This document shows positions 16,343 to 25,400 of a stretch of 34,654 nucleotides of DNA, piece after piece; the first letter of the stretch is position 1, and every line of letters begins with the position of its first letter. The notes under the pieces are model-generated. The model searched no databases. It was not told the DNA's origin and saw nothing but the letters and a program-made list of their open reading frames with translations. Both the position numbers and the translations under genes were made by a program. The stretch comes from JBGTBQ01 sp041749275 (GTDB lineage: Bacteria > Acidobacteriota > Blastocatellia > Pyrinomonadales > Pyrinomonadaceae). The DNA lies in assembly GCA_041749275.1 (NCBI GenBank), contig JBGTBQ010000112.1, positions 1 to 34,654 on the forward strand, given 5' to 3'.

Positions 16343-16918
16343 ATGAAACTCTTCAAGTCACATGACCCGAACACGATTCACTACGTGACGGGAGTTACTT
16401 TCCGCCGCGTCCCGGTCTTCCACAGCGAAGCGGCCTGTTCGTTTTTGATTGAGACTTTAGCCGAAACCAGAGAGAGCTACCCATTCAAGCTGATCGGGTA
16501 CGTGATTATGCCCGATCATGTGCACTTACTTCTGAATCCAGTATCTTCCGACATCAGCGACCTGATGCGGCGGCTGAAGGGAAGATCGGCGCGGAAAATA
16601 CTGGACTGGCTGATCGAGGCACGGCACGTTTCATCGCTTGCGAAACTCAAGCTGAACAAGCCGCGGCGGCATGGACACACACACGCGGTATGGCTGAAGA
16701 ATTTTTCATCAGTGGATTTATGGAGTCCCAAGTTCATCCAGCAGAAATTAAATTACATTCACAACAATCCCGTTAGGGCAGGACTGTGCGAACATCCTGC
16801 CAAATGGCGATGGTCGAGCTATCACGCATACCTCCCGCATCAGCCGGGAGAGGTGCCGATTGAAATGGACTGGCGCGGTTACTGGGAAGTTGGGACGGCG
16901 GGCATTGCCCGCCTCTAA
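16343..16918 (+). CDS. REP-associated tyrosine transposase (RAYT, Y1/IS200-like HUH)
   Basis: 191 residues, full length for RAYT proteins. HUH motif HVH at residues 59-61 in YVIMPDHVHLLLNP, and catalytic Tyr Y138 in KLNYIHNNPVRAGL, are both intact, as is the following WRWSSYHAY block. These enzymes cut and join single-stranded DNA at REP hairpins and belong to the IS200/IS605 Y1 superfamily. No convincing Shine-Dalgarno is seen between the left repeat and the ATG. The last five residues (GIARL) and the TAA stop lie within the right inverted repeat, so the gene and its repeat are inseparable. A transposition role in trans for the flanking repeat family is plausible; whether it acts on the other repeat families in the window is unknown. 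Confidence 0.92.
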   Translation: MKLFKSHDPNTIHYVTGVTFRRVPVFHSEAACSFLIETLAETRESYPFKLIGYVIMPDHVHLLLNPVSSDISDLMRRLKGRSARKILDWLIEARHVSSLAKLKLNKPRRHGHTHAVWLKNFSSVDLWSPKFIQQKLNYIHNNPVRAGLCEHPAKWRWSSYHAYLPHQPGEVPIEMDWRGYWEVGTAGIARL

Positions 16919-16922
16919 ACGG
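16896..16922 (-). repeat. Right 27-bp REP/inverted repeat of RAYT unit
   Basis: Exact reverse complement of 16304-16330. It contains the RAYT stop codon (16916-16918) and ends 12 nt upstream of the SDR start codon. Confidence 0.85.
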
Positions 16923-16934
16923 GTCGTTGATAAA

Positions 16935-17660
16935 ATGCCGCTCACAACCAAGCCTTTTTCCGAACAAATCGCGCTCGTCACGGGCGGCGGCACAGGGATA
17001 GGTCGCGCGTTCACCGAAGCGCTGGCGAACGCGGGCGCGCGGGTCGTCATCGCCTCGCGCCGCGTTGACGTGCTGAGGCGGACGGCGGACGAGTTGAACG
17101 CGACGACGGGTGCGGAACGCGTCTTCCCTTACGCCTTCGACGTGCGCGAGCGCGAACAGTGCGAGGCGGTCGTCCGCCACGCGGTCGAGCGTTTCGGCTC
17201 GCTCGATATCCTTATCAACAACTCCGGCCTCGCCGTGCCGGAGACGGTCGAGCACATCACCGATGCAGGCTGGGACGAGGTGTTGGAGACGAACGTGAAG
17301 GGCGCGATGTGGCTCACGCGCGCGGCACTGCCCGTGATGGTTGCACGGGATTTCGGCGACGTAGTGAACATCTCTTCGCAGGCGGGCAAGCATGGCTATG
17401 CGGACGTGCCTTCGTACTGCGCTTCAAAGCATGCACTGCTCGGCTACGCCGAATCCCTGCGCGACCACGTGCGGAAGACGGGCGCCAACATCCGCGTCTT
17501 CAACTTCTGCCCCGGCCTCGTGGATGTGGAGAACACCGGCACGGACGCCGCGCCGCGCCCCGGCTTCGTCCACGTCTCGAACATGGCGCGCACGCTCCTG
17601 TACGCGCTCTCGCTCGACCGCGACGTGGTGCTGGAGGACGTGAGCCTGTATGCGAGGTAG
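16935..17660 (+). CDS. Short-chain dehydrogenase/reductase (SDR), classical type
   Basis: 241 residues, typical of classical SDRs, taken from ATG 16935; an upstream in-frame ATG at 16860 lies inside the RAYT gene and is disfavoured. Rossmann motif GGGTGIG at 17-23, NNSG at 95-98, catalytic Ser in NISS (147/148), and YCASK with Y161 and K165; PG at 193-194. SRR directly after the second strand (residues 41-43) suggests NADP(H) preference. Cytoplasmic oxidoreductase; the substrate cannot be deduced. It stands between a RAYT element and a heptamer repeat array and has no strong ribosome binding site; its promoter may lie in or beyond the RAYT unit. Its presence in a maltodextrin cluster does not by itself prove a role in sugar metabolism. 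Confidence 0.88.
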   Translation: MPLTTKPFSEQIALVTGGGTGIGRAFTEALANAGARVVIASRRVDVLRRTADELNATTGAERVFPYAFDVREREQCEAVVRHAVERFGSLDILINNSGLAVPETVEHITDAGWDEVLETNVKGAMWLTRAALPVMVARDFGDVVNISSQAGKHGYADVPSYCASKHALLGYAESLRDHVRKTGANIRVFNFCPGLVDVENTGTDAAPRPGFVHVSNMARTLLYALSLDRDVVLEDVSLYAR

Positions 17661-17662
17661 CA

Positions 17663-17780
17663 ATCAGCGGTCAGCGGTCAGCTATCAGCTAATGCGGCGG
17701 CGCAGCCTGTGTGAATTCTCAATCAAGATTTTTCGATGAACGACAAAAAGCTACAAGCTGATAGCTGACCGCTGACAGCT
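17663..17780. repeat. Heptanucleotide repeat array in inverted arrangement
   Basis: The left arm is four tandem 7-mers of pattern RTCAGCK (17663-17690: ATCAGCG, GTCAGCG, GTCAGCT, ATCAGCT). The right arm (17756-17780) carries the complementary heptads AGCTGAT, AGCTGAC, CGCTGAC plus AGCT. A 21-bp perfect inverted repeat (17670-17690/17756-17776) closes a 65-nt spacer. The right arm runs into a T-run (17780-17785). It begins 2 nt after the SDR stop codon and ends 26 nt before the MFS start codon. It may act as a terminator-like or mRNA-stabilising structure between the two genes. Confidence 0.8.
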
Positions 17781-17806
17781 TTTTTGAGAGGAGCGACAAC
17801 AGAAAC

Positions 17807-19225
17807 ATGCAGCAGAAACCACGCTTGAGCTTCTGGCAAATCTGGAACATGAGTTTCGGGTTCCTCGGCATCCAGTTCGGGTGGGGCTTGCAGCTCGCCA
17901 ACATGAGCGGCATCTATACCTACCTCGGAGCGAAGCCGGAAGAGGTGCCGATCCTCTGGCTCGCGGGGCCGGTGACGGGATTGCTCGTCCAGCCCATTAT
18001 CGGCTCGATGAGCGACCGCACGTGGAACCGGCTCGGTCGTCGCCGCCCTTACTTTCTGATAGGCGCCATCTTCGCCAGCATCGCGCTCTTCTTCATGCCC
18101 GACTCGCCCACGCTCTGGATGGCGGCGGGGCTACTCTGGATTCTGGATGCCAGTATCAACGTCTCGATGGAGCCGTTCCGCGCTTTCGTCGCCGACAAAC
18201 TCAACACAGACCAGCGCACCGCCGGCTTCGTCATGCAGAGCTTCTTCATCGGCATCGGCGCGACGCTCGCCAACGCCTTGCCCTACATCTTTCGCGCCTA
18301 CGGCGTGGACGAGGGCGGCACGCGCGCGGTTCCCGCGAGCGTCACTTACGCCTTCAAGATCGGCGCGGTCGTCTTCCTGCTGGCGGTGCTTTGGACGGTC
18401 TTCACAACCAAAGAGTATCCGCCGGAGGACATGGCGGAGTTTGAACGCAAGCGGCGCGAGCACCGTGGGATAGGCGCCGCGCTGCGCGAGATCGCCGACG
18501 CCTTCCGTGAGATGCCGCGGACGATGAAGCAACTGGCCGTCGTCCAGTTCTTCACGTGGCTTGGCCTGTTTTGCATGTGGATGTTCTTCGGGTTGATGAC
18601 CTCATATCATGTCTATGGCGCGGCCAGTGAGCGCGACCAACTCTTCAAAGACGGGCAGGCGTGGGGCGGCATTGCCTTCGCTGTCTACTCGATCACGTGC
18701 TTCGTCGTTGCTTTCGCGCTCCCGAAACTCGCACAAGCGACGAGCCGTAAAACCGTCCATGCCTTCGCGCTCGTCTGCGGCGGCATCGGCCTGCTCTCGT
18801 CCTACTTCATACAGGACAAGAATCTGTTGTTGCTGACGATGGTCGGGGTGGGCATCGCGTGGGCCTCGATCCTCTCGATGCCCTACGCGATCCTCGCCGG
18901 GACGCTGCCGCCCGCGCGGATGGGCGTCTACATGGGCATCTTCAACTTCTTCATCGTCATCCCCGAAATCATCGCCTCGTTCTCGTTCGGCCCCGTCATC
19001 CGCGCCGTCTTCGGCCCTGATAACCCGCGTGCGCCGCTCTTCGTCGTCATGGCCGGCGGTGCGTTTATGCTCATCGCCGCGGCCTGCGTCTCGCTCGTGC
19101 GCGACGTGGCCGACCGCGACGTGCCGGAGCACGACGTAATTAAGGGAGACGAGCACACGCTGCTGACAACGCCCATCACGGCGCAGCCGGTGCCGAGCAC
19201 GGGGTTGATTGACGAGGAGAAGTGA
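17807..19225 (+). CDS. MFS sugar transporter of the GPH/MalY (maltooligosaccharide) type
   Basis: 472-residue inner-membrane protein with about 12 hydrophobic segments. The N-terminus (SFWQIWNMSFGFLGIQFGWG) and the loop between helices 2 and 3 (SMSDRTWNRLGRRRPYF) are characteristic of the GPH/SLC45-like sugar carriers that include maltose/maltooligosaccharide transporters (MalY type). It probably co-transports maltose or maltodextrins with protons from the periplasm into the cytoplasm, feeding MalQ. The C-terminal tail (residues about 440-472) is hydrophilic. GAGAGGAG (17786-17793) lies about 13 nt before the ATG, a long but possible spacing. It ends 8 nt before GH13 enzyme 3, so the two are co-transcribed. 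Substrate assignment rests on family resemblance plus context. Confidence 0.88.
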   Translation: MQQKPRLSFWQIWNMSFGFLGIQFGWGLQLANMSGIYTYLGAKPEEVPILWLAGPVTGLLVQPIIGSMSDRTWNRLGRRRPYFLIGAIFASIALFFMPDSPTLWMAAGLLWILDASINVSMEPFRAFVADKLNTDQRTAGFVMQSFFIGIGATLANALPYIFRAYGVDEGGTRAVPASVTYAFKIGAVVFLLAVLWTVFTTKEYPPEDMAEFERKRREHRGIGAALREIADAFREMPRTMKQLAVVQFFTWLGLFCMWMFFGLMTSYHVYGAASERDQLFKDGQAWGGIAFAVYSITCFVVAFALPKLAQATSRKTVHAFALVCGGIGLLSSYFIQDKNLLLLTMVGVGIAWASILSMPYAILAGTLPPARMGVYMGIFNFFIVIPEIIASFSFGPVIRAVFGPDNPRAPLFVVMAGGAFMLIAAACVSLVRDVADRDVPEHDVIKGDEHTLLTTPITAQPVPSTGLIDEEK

Positions 19226-19233
19226 GAAACGAG

Positions 19234-20637
19234 ATGAGATACCCAAAGCTTCTTAGGTGGCTGCGCCGTCCCGCATTCTTATGCTTCTTTATCTCGTTGT
19301 GCCTCGCCGCAACGACGTGGAGCCAGACGCGCGACTTCTCGAAAGAGTCGGCGCGCGCGGACGTGCCGCAGTGGGTAAAGAACGGCGTCTTCTACGAAAT
19401 TTTCCCGCGCCAGTTTTCGCCGCGTGGGGATTTCAACGGCGTGACGGCGCAGCTCGACCGCTTGAAGGAGCTGGGCGTCAACATTCTGTGGTTGATGCCG
19501 ATTCACCCGATTGGGCAGGAGAAGAAGAAGGGAAGCGTCGGCTCGCCCTACGCCGTGCGCGATTATTACGCCATCAATCCCGACTACGGCACGAAGGAGG
19601 ATTTGAAGCGGCTCGTGGCCGAAGCGCACCGGCGCGAGATGAAGGTCATCATTGACATCGTGGCGAACCACACGTCGTGGGACAGCGTGATGATGAAGAC
19701 GCCGGACTTTTACACGCGCGACGCGAGCGGCAAGATCGTCCCGCCCGTCGCGGATTGGGCCGACGTGGCCGACCTCAATTACGACAACCCGCAACTTCGC
19801 GTGTACATGATAGACATGCTCAAGTTCTGGCTGCGCGAGTATGACCTCGACGGCTTTCGTTGCGACGTGGCGGGCTTCGTGCCGACGGACTTTTGGGAGC
19901 TGGCGCGCGCGGAACTCGAAAAGGTCAAGCCGGACATCGTGTTGCTGGCCGAGTGGTCCAGTCCCGATTTGCTGGCGAAGGCGTTCGACGCCGACTATGC
20001 GTGGCCGTTTCATCAGACGCTAACGGAAGTGACGACGGGTGCGCGTCCCGCATCCGCCTTGCGCGCGACGTGGGAAGAGGAGCGAAGTAAATTCCCGCGC
20101 GGCGCGCTGCACATGCGTTTCGTTGACAACCATGACGAGAAGCGCGCGATTGCGCGTTTCGGCGAGCGCGGCACGCTGGCCGCCGCCGCTATCGTCTTTA
20201 CGCTTGACGGCGTGCCGCTCGTCTACAACGGGATGGAAGTGGGCGACACCTCGGAGTCGGGCGCTCCGGCGCTCTTCGAGAAGATTCCGATCTTCTGGCC
20301 GATTGCCGAGCGGAGGCCGGAGTTTCCGCGCTTCTTCCGTCAGATGATCGCGTTGCGGAAAGCGCACCCGGCGTTGCAGCAGGGCGAGACCGTGTGGCTG
20401 AGGAACGGCAACGAGTCGCGCGTCGTCACATACCTGCGGCGCGCGGGCGGCGAGGAGTTTCTGGTCGCGGTGAATTTATCGAACGAGCCGTTTGTCGGCT
20501 TCGTCGAGGCGAGCGGGCAGTTCGTGGAAGTGACGCCCGATGTGATGACGGCGGAGACGGTAAGAAAAGAGCGCCCGGCGGCGTTGCCGGCGCTCGCGCT
20601 CGACGGGTGGGGCTTTCGTATTTTCAAAAGGAGATAG
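19234..20637 (+). CDS. Exported GH13 alpha-amylase/glucosidase-like enzyme (enzyme 3)
   Basis: 467 residues with a signal peptide (FLCFFISLCLAATTWSQ, residues 15-31). ATG 19234 was chosen; a GTG at 19222 overlaps the stop codon of the transporter and is the alternative. Unlike enzymes 1 and 2 it has no N-terminal beta domain and goes straight into the barrel (NGVFYEIFPRQFSP). Conserved regions: DIVANH (141-146), GFRCDV with nucleophile D211, LLAEW with acid/base E240, and VDNHD with D301. The fifth region reads VADLN. A short C-terminal beta domain follows. Expected to hydrolyse maltooligosaccharides in the periplasm. It follows the MFS carrier by 8 nt, supporting a shared role in producing the transported sugars. 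It is not closely similar to the other two GH13 proteins and probably comes from a different subfamily. Confidence 0.9.
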   Translation: MRYPKLLRWLRRPAFLCFFISLCLAATTWSQTRDFSKESARADVPQWVKNGVFYEIFPRQFSPRGDFNGVTAQLDRLKELGVNILWLMPIHPIGQEKKKGSVGSPYAVRDYYAINPDYGTKEDLKRLVAEAHRREMKVIIDIVANHTSWDSVMMKTPDFYTRDASGKIVPPVADWADVADLNYDNPQLRVYMIDMLKFWLREYDLDGFRCDVAGFVPTDFWELARAELEKVKPDIVLLAEWSSPDLLAKAFDADYAWPFHQTLTEVTTGARPASALRATWEEERSKFPRGALHMRFVDNHDEKRAIARFGERGTLAAAAIVFTLDGVPLVYNGMEVGDTSESGAPALFEKIPIFWPIAERRPEFPRFFRQMIALRKAHPALQQGETVWLRNGNESRVVTYLRRAGGEEFLVAVNLSNEPFVGFVEASGQFVEVTPDVMTAETVRKERPAALPALALDGWGFRIFKRR

Positions 20638-20688
20638 TTTTGGCGGTGTGTGTTGTTTCGCGGTGGGGGTGTAATTAAGGGGAGATAT

Positions 20689-20705
20689 ACGCAGAGGGCG
20701 CGGAG
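20689..20705 (+). repeat. Fragment of the 30596-30693 repeat family
   Basis: ACGCAGAGGGCGCGGAG matches the outer part of the inverted repeat at 30596-30693. Only one arm is found here, followed by a degenerate GAGACGCGGAG stretch, so this is a decayed or partial copy. It lies in the 353-nt gap after GH13 enzyme 3, which has no recognisable gene. Confidence 0.55.
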
Positions 20706-20748
20706 GAGACGCGGAGCCGGAGCGGGCTGGAATCAAGCGGCGGAACTT

Positions 20749-20867
20749 CATCGCATGTCAGAACCGCCTGCGATAGCGGGCGGTCATCGCATGTCAGAAC
20801 CGCCTGCGGTAGCGGGCGGTCTGGTTGTCAAGTTGAAAGACCGCCCGCTACCGCAGGCGGTTCTGAC
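20749..20867. repeat. REP family B cluster: tandem pair plus inverted copy
   Basis: Two 36-bp direct repeats (20749-20784 and 20785-20820) differ at one base (CGATAG versus CGGTAG). A third copy in inverted orientation occupies 20838-20867. Copies two and three form a 30-bp perfect hairpin with a 15-nt loop (20793-20822/20838-20867). The core is the same as in the repeat at 12588-12695. This is a BIME-like arrangement between GH13 enzyme 3 and the TPR gene. The rest of 20638-20990 holds only the fragment at 20689-20705 and no visible gene. Confidence 0.85.
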
Positions 20868-20990
20868 CCGTGGCGGCACGCCATCGGTATTTTGGTCTGT
20901 GCCGCGGATAGAAGACTTTCGCGCCGGAATAAACTACAAGTCATCCGCCAATAATTCGCTGTTTAGACTTCTCTCGTTACATGTTTCGAG

Positions 20991-22331
20991 ATGCGACCGA
21001 TGAATTACAAGCGGGCGAGAGTGTTCCCACTGGCGTTTGCTTTCGCCTTCGTCGCGCTGTGTTCGCCGCCGTCTTTAGATGCCACGGCGCGGCAGAAGCG
21101 GAAGGAGGCGGTCAGCCCCGTGGAGGTAGCGTCCATGCTGCGCGAAGCGGCGGCGCTGTTGCAGGCCGGACAACTCGACGAGGCGGAGCCGATACTCAAA
21201 CGGGCGCTGGCATTGGCTCCCGGCAACGCCGACGCGCACAACCTGCTCGGCGCGTTGCTGGATCAGCGTGGGCATCGCCGCGAGGCCGAAGTACGCTTCC
21301 GCGAGGCGATTCGTCTGAATCCGAAGTCGGTTTCGGCGCGTGCGAATTTGGGAGTGTTGCTGGCGCGAACGGGGCGACACGGTGAAGCGGCGCTGCTGTT
21401 TGAAGAAGTGCTCCGCGCCGTACCCGACCATCCACAGGCGACCTACAACCTCGGCGTCGCGCTCTATCACCTCAAACGTTACGACGAAGCCGCCAGCCTG
21501 CTCAACTCCGACCCCGCTCGCGCCGAAAGAGCGCCCGAAGCGCTCTACTATCTCGGACTGATCGAGTCGGCGCTCGGTCAAAGCGAAGAGGCGGTTGATT
21601 TCTGGCAACGCGCGCTGGCCCTGCGCGAAAATTATCCGGAGGCGAATTTCGCTATCGGCGAAGAGCTTCGCAAGCACCGCCGCTACGAGGGCGCGGCGGA
21701 GTTTTACGAACGGGCGCTCAAACAAGACTCTTCACAGTTGGTGCATTACGTCCGCCTCGGCGGCATGTACATGCTGCTCGTGCGTTACGATCAAGCCCTC
21801 GAACTGTTTCAACGCGCCGCCGCGCGCTTCTCCGATAAACCCGAAGCGCACTATTTTGTCGGCATCGCCGCGCGGGGCGCCGCCGCGTATGAACTGGCCG
21901 AAACATCCTTCAGAAAATCGCTCGCGCTCCAACCCGATAACGTGGACGCGCTGGCCCAACTCGGGTTCATCGTCGGCGAGCGCGGCGACGTGGCGGAGGC
22001 GGAGAGACTTTTACGGCGCGCGACCCGCTTGAGCGACCGGCACTTTTATGCTTTCTACGATCTCGGTCGCCTGCTCGTCAAAACGCGCCGGTACGAAGAG
22101 GCGCTGCCCGCGCTCCGGCGTGGGGCGGCGATTAAGCCGGACAATCCGGGCGTCTATTATCAACAATTTCTCGCGCTCTCAAGGCTCAACCGGAAGGCTG
22201 AAGCAGAGAGCGCGCTCGCCGTCTTCAAAAGACTCGAACAGGAACGCAAGTCGCGCCCACGCGACGAAGACGAAATCGAAAACCCCGCCGATTCTTCCAC
22301 TGAAACCCAGCCGCGCGACGAGCGACGGTAA
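20991..22331 (+). CDS. Exported multi-TPR protein, paralogue of the one at 6001
   Basis: 446 residues with an N-terminal signal-like segment (VFPLAFAFAFVALCSPPSLDA, residues 11-31). ATG 21000 (in frame) is an equally possible start; neither has a clear Shine-Dalgarno. From about residue 45 to 405 the protein is continuous TPR sequence (AHNLLGALLDQRGHRREAE, ARANLGVLLARTGR, ATYNLGVALYHLKRYDEAA). These blocks match, in the same order, those of the TPR protein at 6001-7770, so the two are paralogues; this one is about 140 residues shorter. The tail (RDEDEIENPADSSTETQ) is acidic and probably disordered. It converges on a TonB receptor gene, whereas its paralogue lies downstream of one. Likely a periplasmic scaffold; partner unknown. 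Confidence 0.87.
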   Translation: MRPMNYKRARVFPLAFAFAFVALCSPPSLDATARQKRKEAVSPVEVASMLREAAALLQAGQLDEAEPILKRALALAPGNADAHNLLGALLDQRGHRREAEVRFREAIRLNPKSVSARANLGVLLARTGRHGEAALLFEEVLRAVPDHPQATYNLGVALYHLKRYDEAASLLNSDPARAERAPEALYYLGLIESALGQSEEAVDFWQRALALRENYPEANFAIGEELRKHRRYEGAAEFYERALKQDSSQLVHYVRLGGMYMLLVRYDQALELFQRAAARFSDKPEAHYFVGIAARGAAAYELAETSFRKSLALQPDNVDALAQLGFIVGERGDVAEAERLLRRATRLSDRHFYAFYDLGRLLVKTRRYEEALPALRRGAAIKPDNPGVYYQQFLALSRLNRKAEAESALAVFKRLEQERKSRPRDEDEIENPADSSTETQPRDERR

Positions 22332-22347
22332 CTCTCGTGAACGGTTC

Positions 22348-22408
22348 AGAGGATAAACTGTCGTAGAGAAGCGAGCCTCGCCTGCATCTCCACGACAGCT
22401 TATCCTCT
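22348..22408. terminator. Bidirectional hairpin between convergent genes
   Basis: Arms 22348-22369 and 22387-22408 pair over 22 positions with three mismatches (AGAGGATAA...CTGTCGT...GAGA) around a 17-nt loop that itself can fold (GCGA-GCC-TCGC). It sits in the 93-nt gap between the converging TPR and TonB receptor genes, where a terminator for both is expected. There is no strong T-run on either side, so the termination mechanism is uncertain. Confidence 0.55.
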
Positions 22409-22424
22409 CGACTTTAAGCCGCTC

Positions 22425-25400
22425 TCAAAAGCGGATGCGTCCCTGCAACTCGACGACGCGACCGGCGAGTCCGGAGGTCGCCCTGCCGAAGTTGGGGTTG
22501 TTGAAAAGTACGCCCGGTTCGTTCGGCCCGCGCGGGTCGAATCTGCCGATGGTCACGGCGTTGCTTCCGAAGGCGAACGGCGCGAGGTTGAGCTTGTTGA
22601 AGATGTTGAAGAAGTTGGCGCGAAACTCGAAGTCAGCCGTTTCGTTGATGAAGCCGAGCCGCGTGTGCTTCACCAGACTCATGTCCACGTTGAAGTAGCT
22701 TGGGCCGCGGAACGAGTTGCGCCCGATGCCGGGAGGCGCCACCGAGTTGTCGGCCTGCTCGAAGACGGTGAAGAACGGAGCGCCGCCGCCGGGGAAATTG
22801 CTGCCCGTGATAAAGGCATTGTTCGAGGTGTCTAAGTTACTCGGCCCACGGTAGCCTTGCGGGCGCACGGGAGAAAGATTGACGCCGCCCGGCGTGCTCG
22901 TGGACGCATCAACAACAGGCGTGAACGGGAAGCCCGTGCGGTAGGTGACGATGCTGCTGATCTCGAAGCCTCCGAGCAGAGCGCCGACTGCGTCGCGGCG
23001 TTGACGGAAGAACGGCAACTCGTAGACGCCTGAAAAATTGAAGTAGTGCTTCACGTCGAAGTCCGAGGGGCCGCGCTCGGTGCGGTTGTCCTGCGGGAAG
23101 GTCTGGTTTGTGACGAAGCCGGGGCCTTCGTAGGAGAGTTGGTCAATGCTCTTACTGAAGCGGTAATTGGCCTGCAACAGCAACCCTTCGGAGAAGCGGC
23201 GCACGAGACTGGCGTTGAGCGCGTTATAGTTCGAGTTCACGTCCGGCGTCGTGAAAAAAACGGCGAAGAAGCTGGGGTTGTTCGGGTAGATGAAGTTTTG
23301 ATTGACGAGCCGCACCAGCTTGTGCCCGGCGCTGCCCTGATAGCCGAGCGTGGCGGTCAACTTGGCCGGCAGTTCCTGCTGGACTTCAAGCGAGTAGGTG
23401 TAGACGTAAGGGTTCGGCAAGTCCTGCGGCGCGCCGTAGATTTCAACCGAGCCGCTGTTGGGTGCGCCGGTGGTGGGATTGATGCCCAGACCGAGCGCGG
23501 GGTTTCGCGGATAGCTCGTGACGGAGTTGCCGGAGCCGACCGCATAAAGAATCTGGCCGCCCGCGAAAGGCGTGCTGAAGTCCTGCGTCGAGGTGCCGCA
23601 GCAAAGGCTATATCGAGCGAAGAAGGGCGGGTTGCCGCGCACGTTGTTGAGCGGCGCGACCGGGATGCGATTGTATGCAATGCCGAAGCCGCCGCGAATC
23701 ACCGAGCGGTTCTCCGACAGCAGACCGCCGAATCCGCCGAAGTTCGGAGTATAGGCGAAGCCGACACGCGGCGCGAAGTTGTTGCGGTCAGGATCGTGAA
23801 GTTGATTCACGGCGCGGACTTGGGAGTTACGCAGACCCTGCGAGCCGAAAAAGAGATTGCTCAAACGTCCGTCTATCTCTTCGACCGGTGAATAATATTC
23901 ATAGCGCAGACCGAAGTTGACCGTCAGGTTGGGTCGCGCCTTCCAGTCGTCCTGCACGAACCCGGCGTAATACTTGGTGCGGAAGTAGCGTTGTGCGTCA
24001 GCGGGCAGGCCCGTGCGCGGATCGGCGTTGACGCCCTCGAAGATGGGCGCGTCATTGGCAAGATTGAAGAGGCCGAAAAACGAGTAGATGGGACGCGAGC
24101 CGCCCGACAGATCGCTGTTGTCCTGCTCGTTGCGATAGACGCCGCCGAACTTCCACGCGTGGTTGCCGAACACTTTGCTGAGTGTGTCGCTCAACTCGAA
24201 AATGTTCTGCGCGAAGTTGCCGGGCGTGCCTTCGCCCTGCGGTGCGCCGAACCGGATGCGGCCTCCAATCGGCAGACCCTCGACCTCGACGCGCGGGATG
24301 CCGAAGTTCACCCCGGCAGCCGCCGCGTCCGCCGCCTGATCTAACGAGAAGCGCGTGCCGTTGAAGCGAGCTTCGTTGTAGGTGGTCGGCGAGATAACGC
24401 GGCTGTACAGAATCGTCCCCGAAGAGTTGAACGGCTTGAAGGGCAGGTCGGCGATGGGACGCCCCTGCGCCGCCGAGTCGCTGCCGAGGTTGTCCTGTTT
24501 CGTGAGATAGGTGCTCAAAGTAATGCTGTCTTTGTCGGTCGGCGTGAAATCGAGGCGCACGTTGTACTGGTTGCCGCGATTTTGGCTCGGCAGCGCGAAC
24601 TGAATCTCCTGTATGTCCGGGATGCCGTCGAACCCGCCGCCGATAGGCTGATTGTTGATGCTGACGTACTGGCCGGTCGCGCCTGTCAGAGAACCGATGT
24701 CGAGGCCGCCGCTGACGACGCGGCAGCGGTTCGGGTCGTTGTTAAATGCCGCGCAGGTCGGCGTGAGCACACCGATGGTACGCGGCTCGATTCCCGTCGC
24801 GGAGAGGACGCGCGCGGTCACGCTGCCCGGACGCTGTTGCAGGACGAGCTGGCGGAACTGTGGCGTCTCGACATAGCTCCGACCGACGTTGTTCGCGCTG
24901 TTCCGCAAGCCTTCGTAAGAGATGAAGAAGAAAGATTTGTTGGGGCCGCCGCTGGTCGTCGGCCCACCTTCGCCGAAGCGGGGCAGGTAGAGAGGGCCGC
25001 CGAAACTGCCGCCGAACTGGCGGATGTAATCGTTGACGCGCACGGGCGGAGCGCCCGGCCCACCGTAGCGGTTAAAAGAGTTCAACTTCGGCGAGTTGTA
25101 CTTGAGGAACAGAGAGCCATGAAATTCATTTGTGCCGTTCTGCGAGACGACCTTGATCTGCGCGCCGGAGTTGCGCCCGTCTTCAGCCGAGTAGGTCGAA
25201 GAGAGCACGCGCACCTCTTTCACCGACTCCTGATTCGGCGTGACGAGCGCCGCGCCGCCCCAGTTGAAGCTGTTGACGCTCACGCCGTCAACCTGAAAGT
25301 TGTTGCTCGACAGGCGTTGGCCGTTGGCGGAAATCTGCACCTGATTCTCGGTCTGGAAGATCGAGTTGTTCGAGCCGCCCGGCCCCGTCGTGTTCGGGAG

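Larger units (their letters stand above)
16304..16922 (+). mobile_element. RAYT-REP unit (REPtron-like, 619 bp)
   Basis: A REP-associated tyrosine transposase gene is bracketed by two perfectly matching 27-bp inverted repeats at 16304-16330 and 16896-16922. Each repeat contains a hairpin (GGCGGGC-AAT-GCCCGCC). The unit sits between GH13 enzyme 2 (33 nt before it) and the SDR gene, whose ATG is only 12 nt after the right repeat. RAYTs are normally domesticated single-copy genes flanked by the REP sequences they recognise; this layout fits that. I see no target-site duplication. Confidence 0.85.

Noticed and set aside
20749..20867. CRISPR array
   Set aside because: Direct units are adjacent without spacers and one copy is inverted; no cas genes are present.
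20650..21003. 117-codon open frame across the repeat cluster
   Set aside because: It is made of translated repeats (SEPPAIAGG/SEPPAVAGG); no sign of a real protein.
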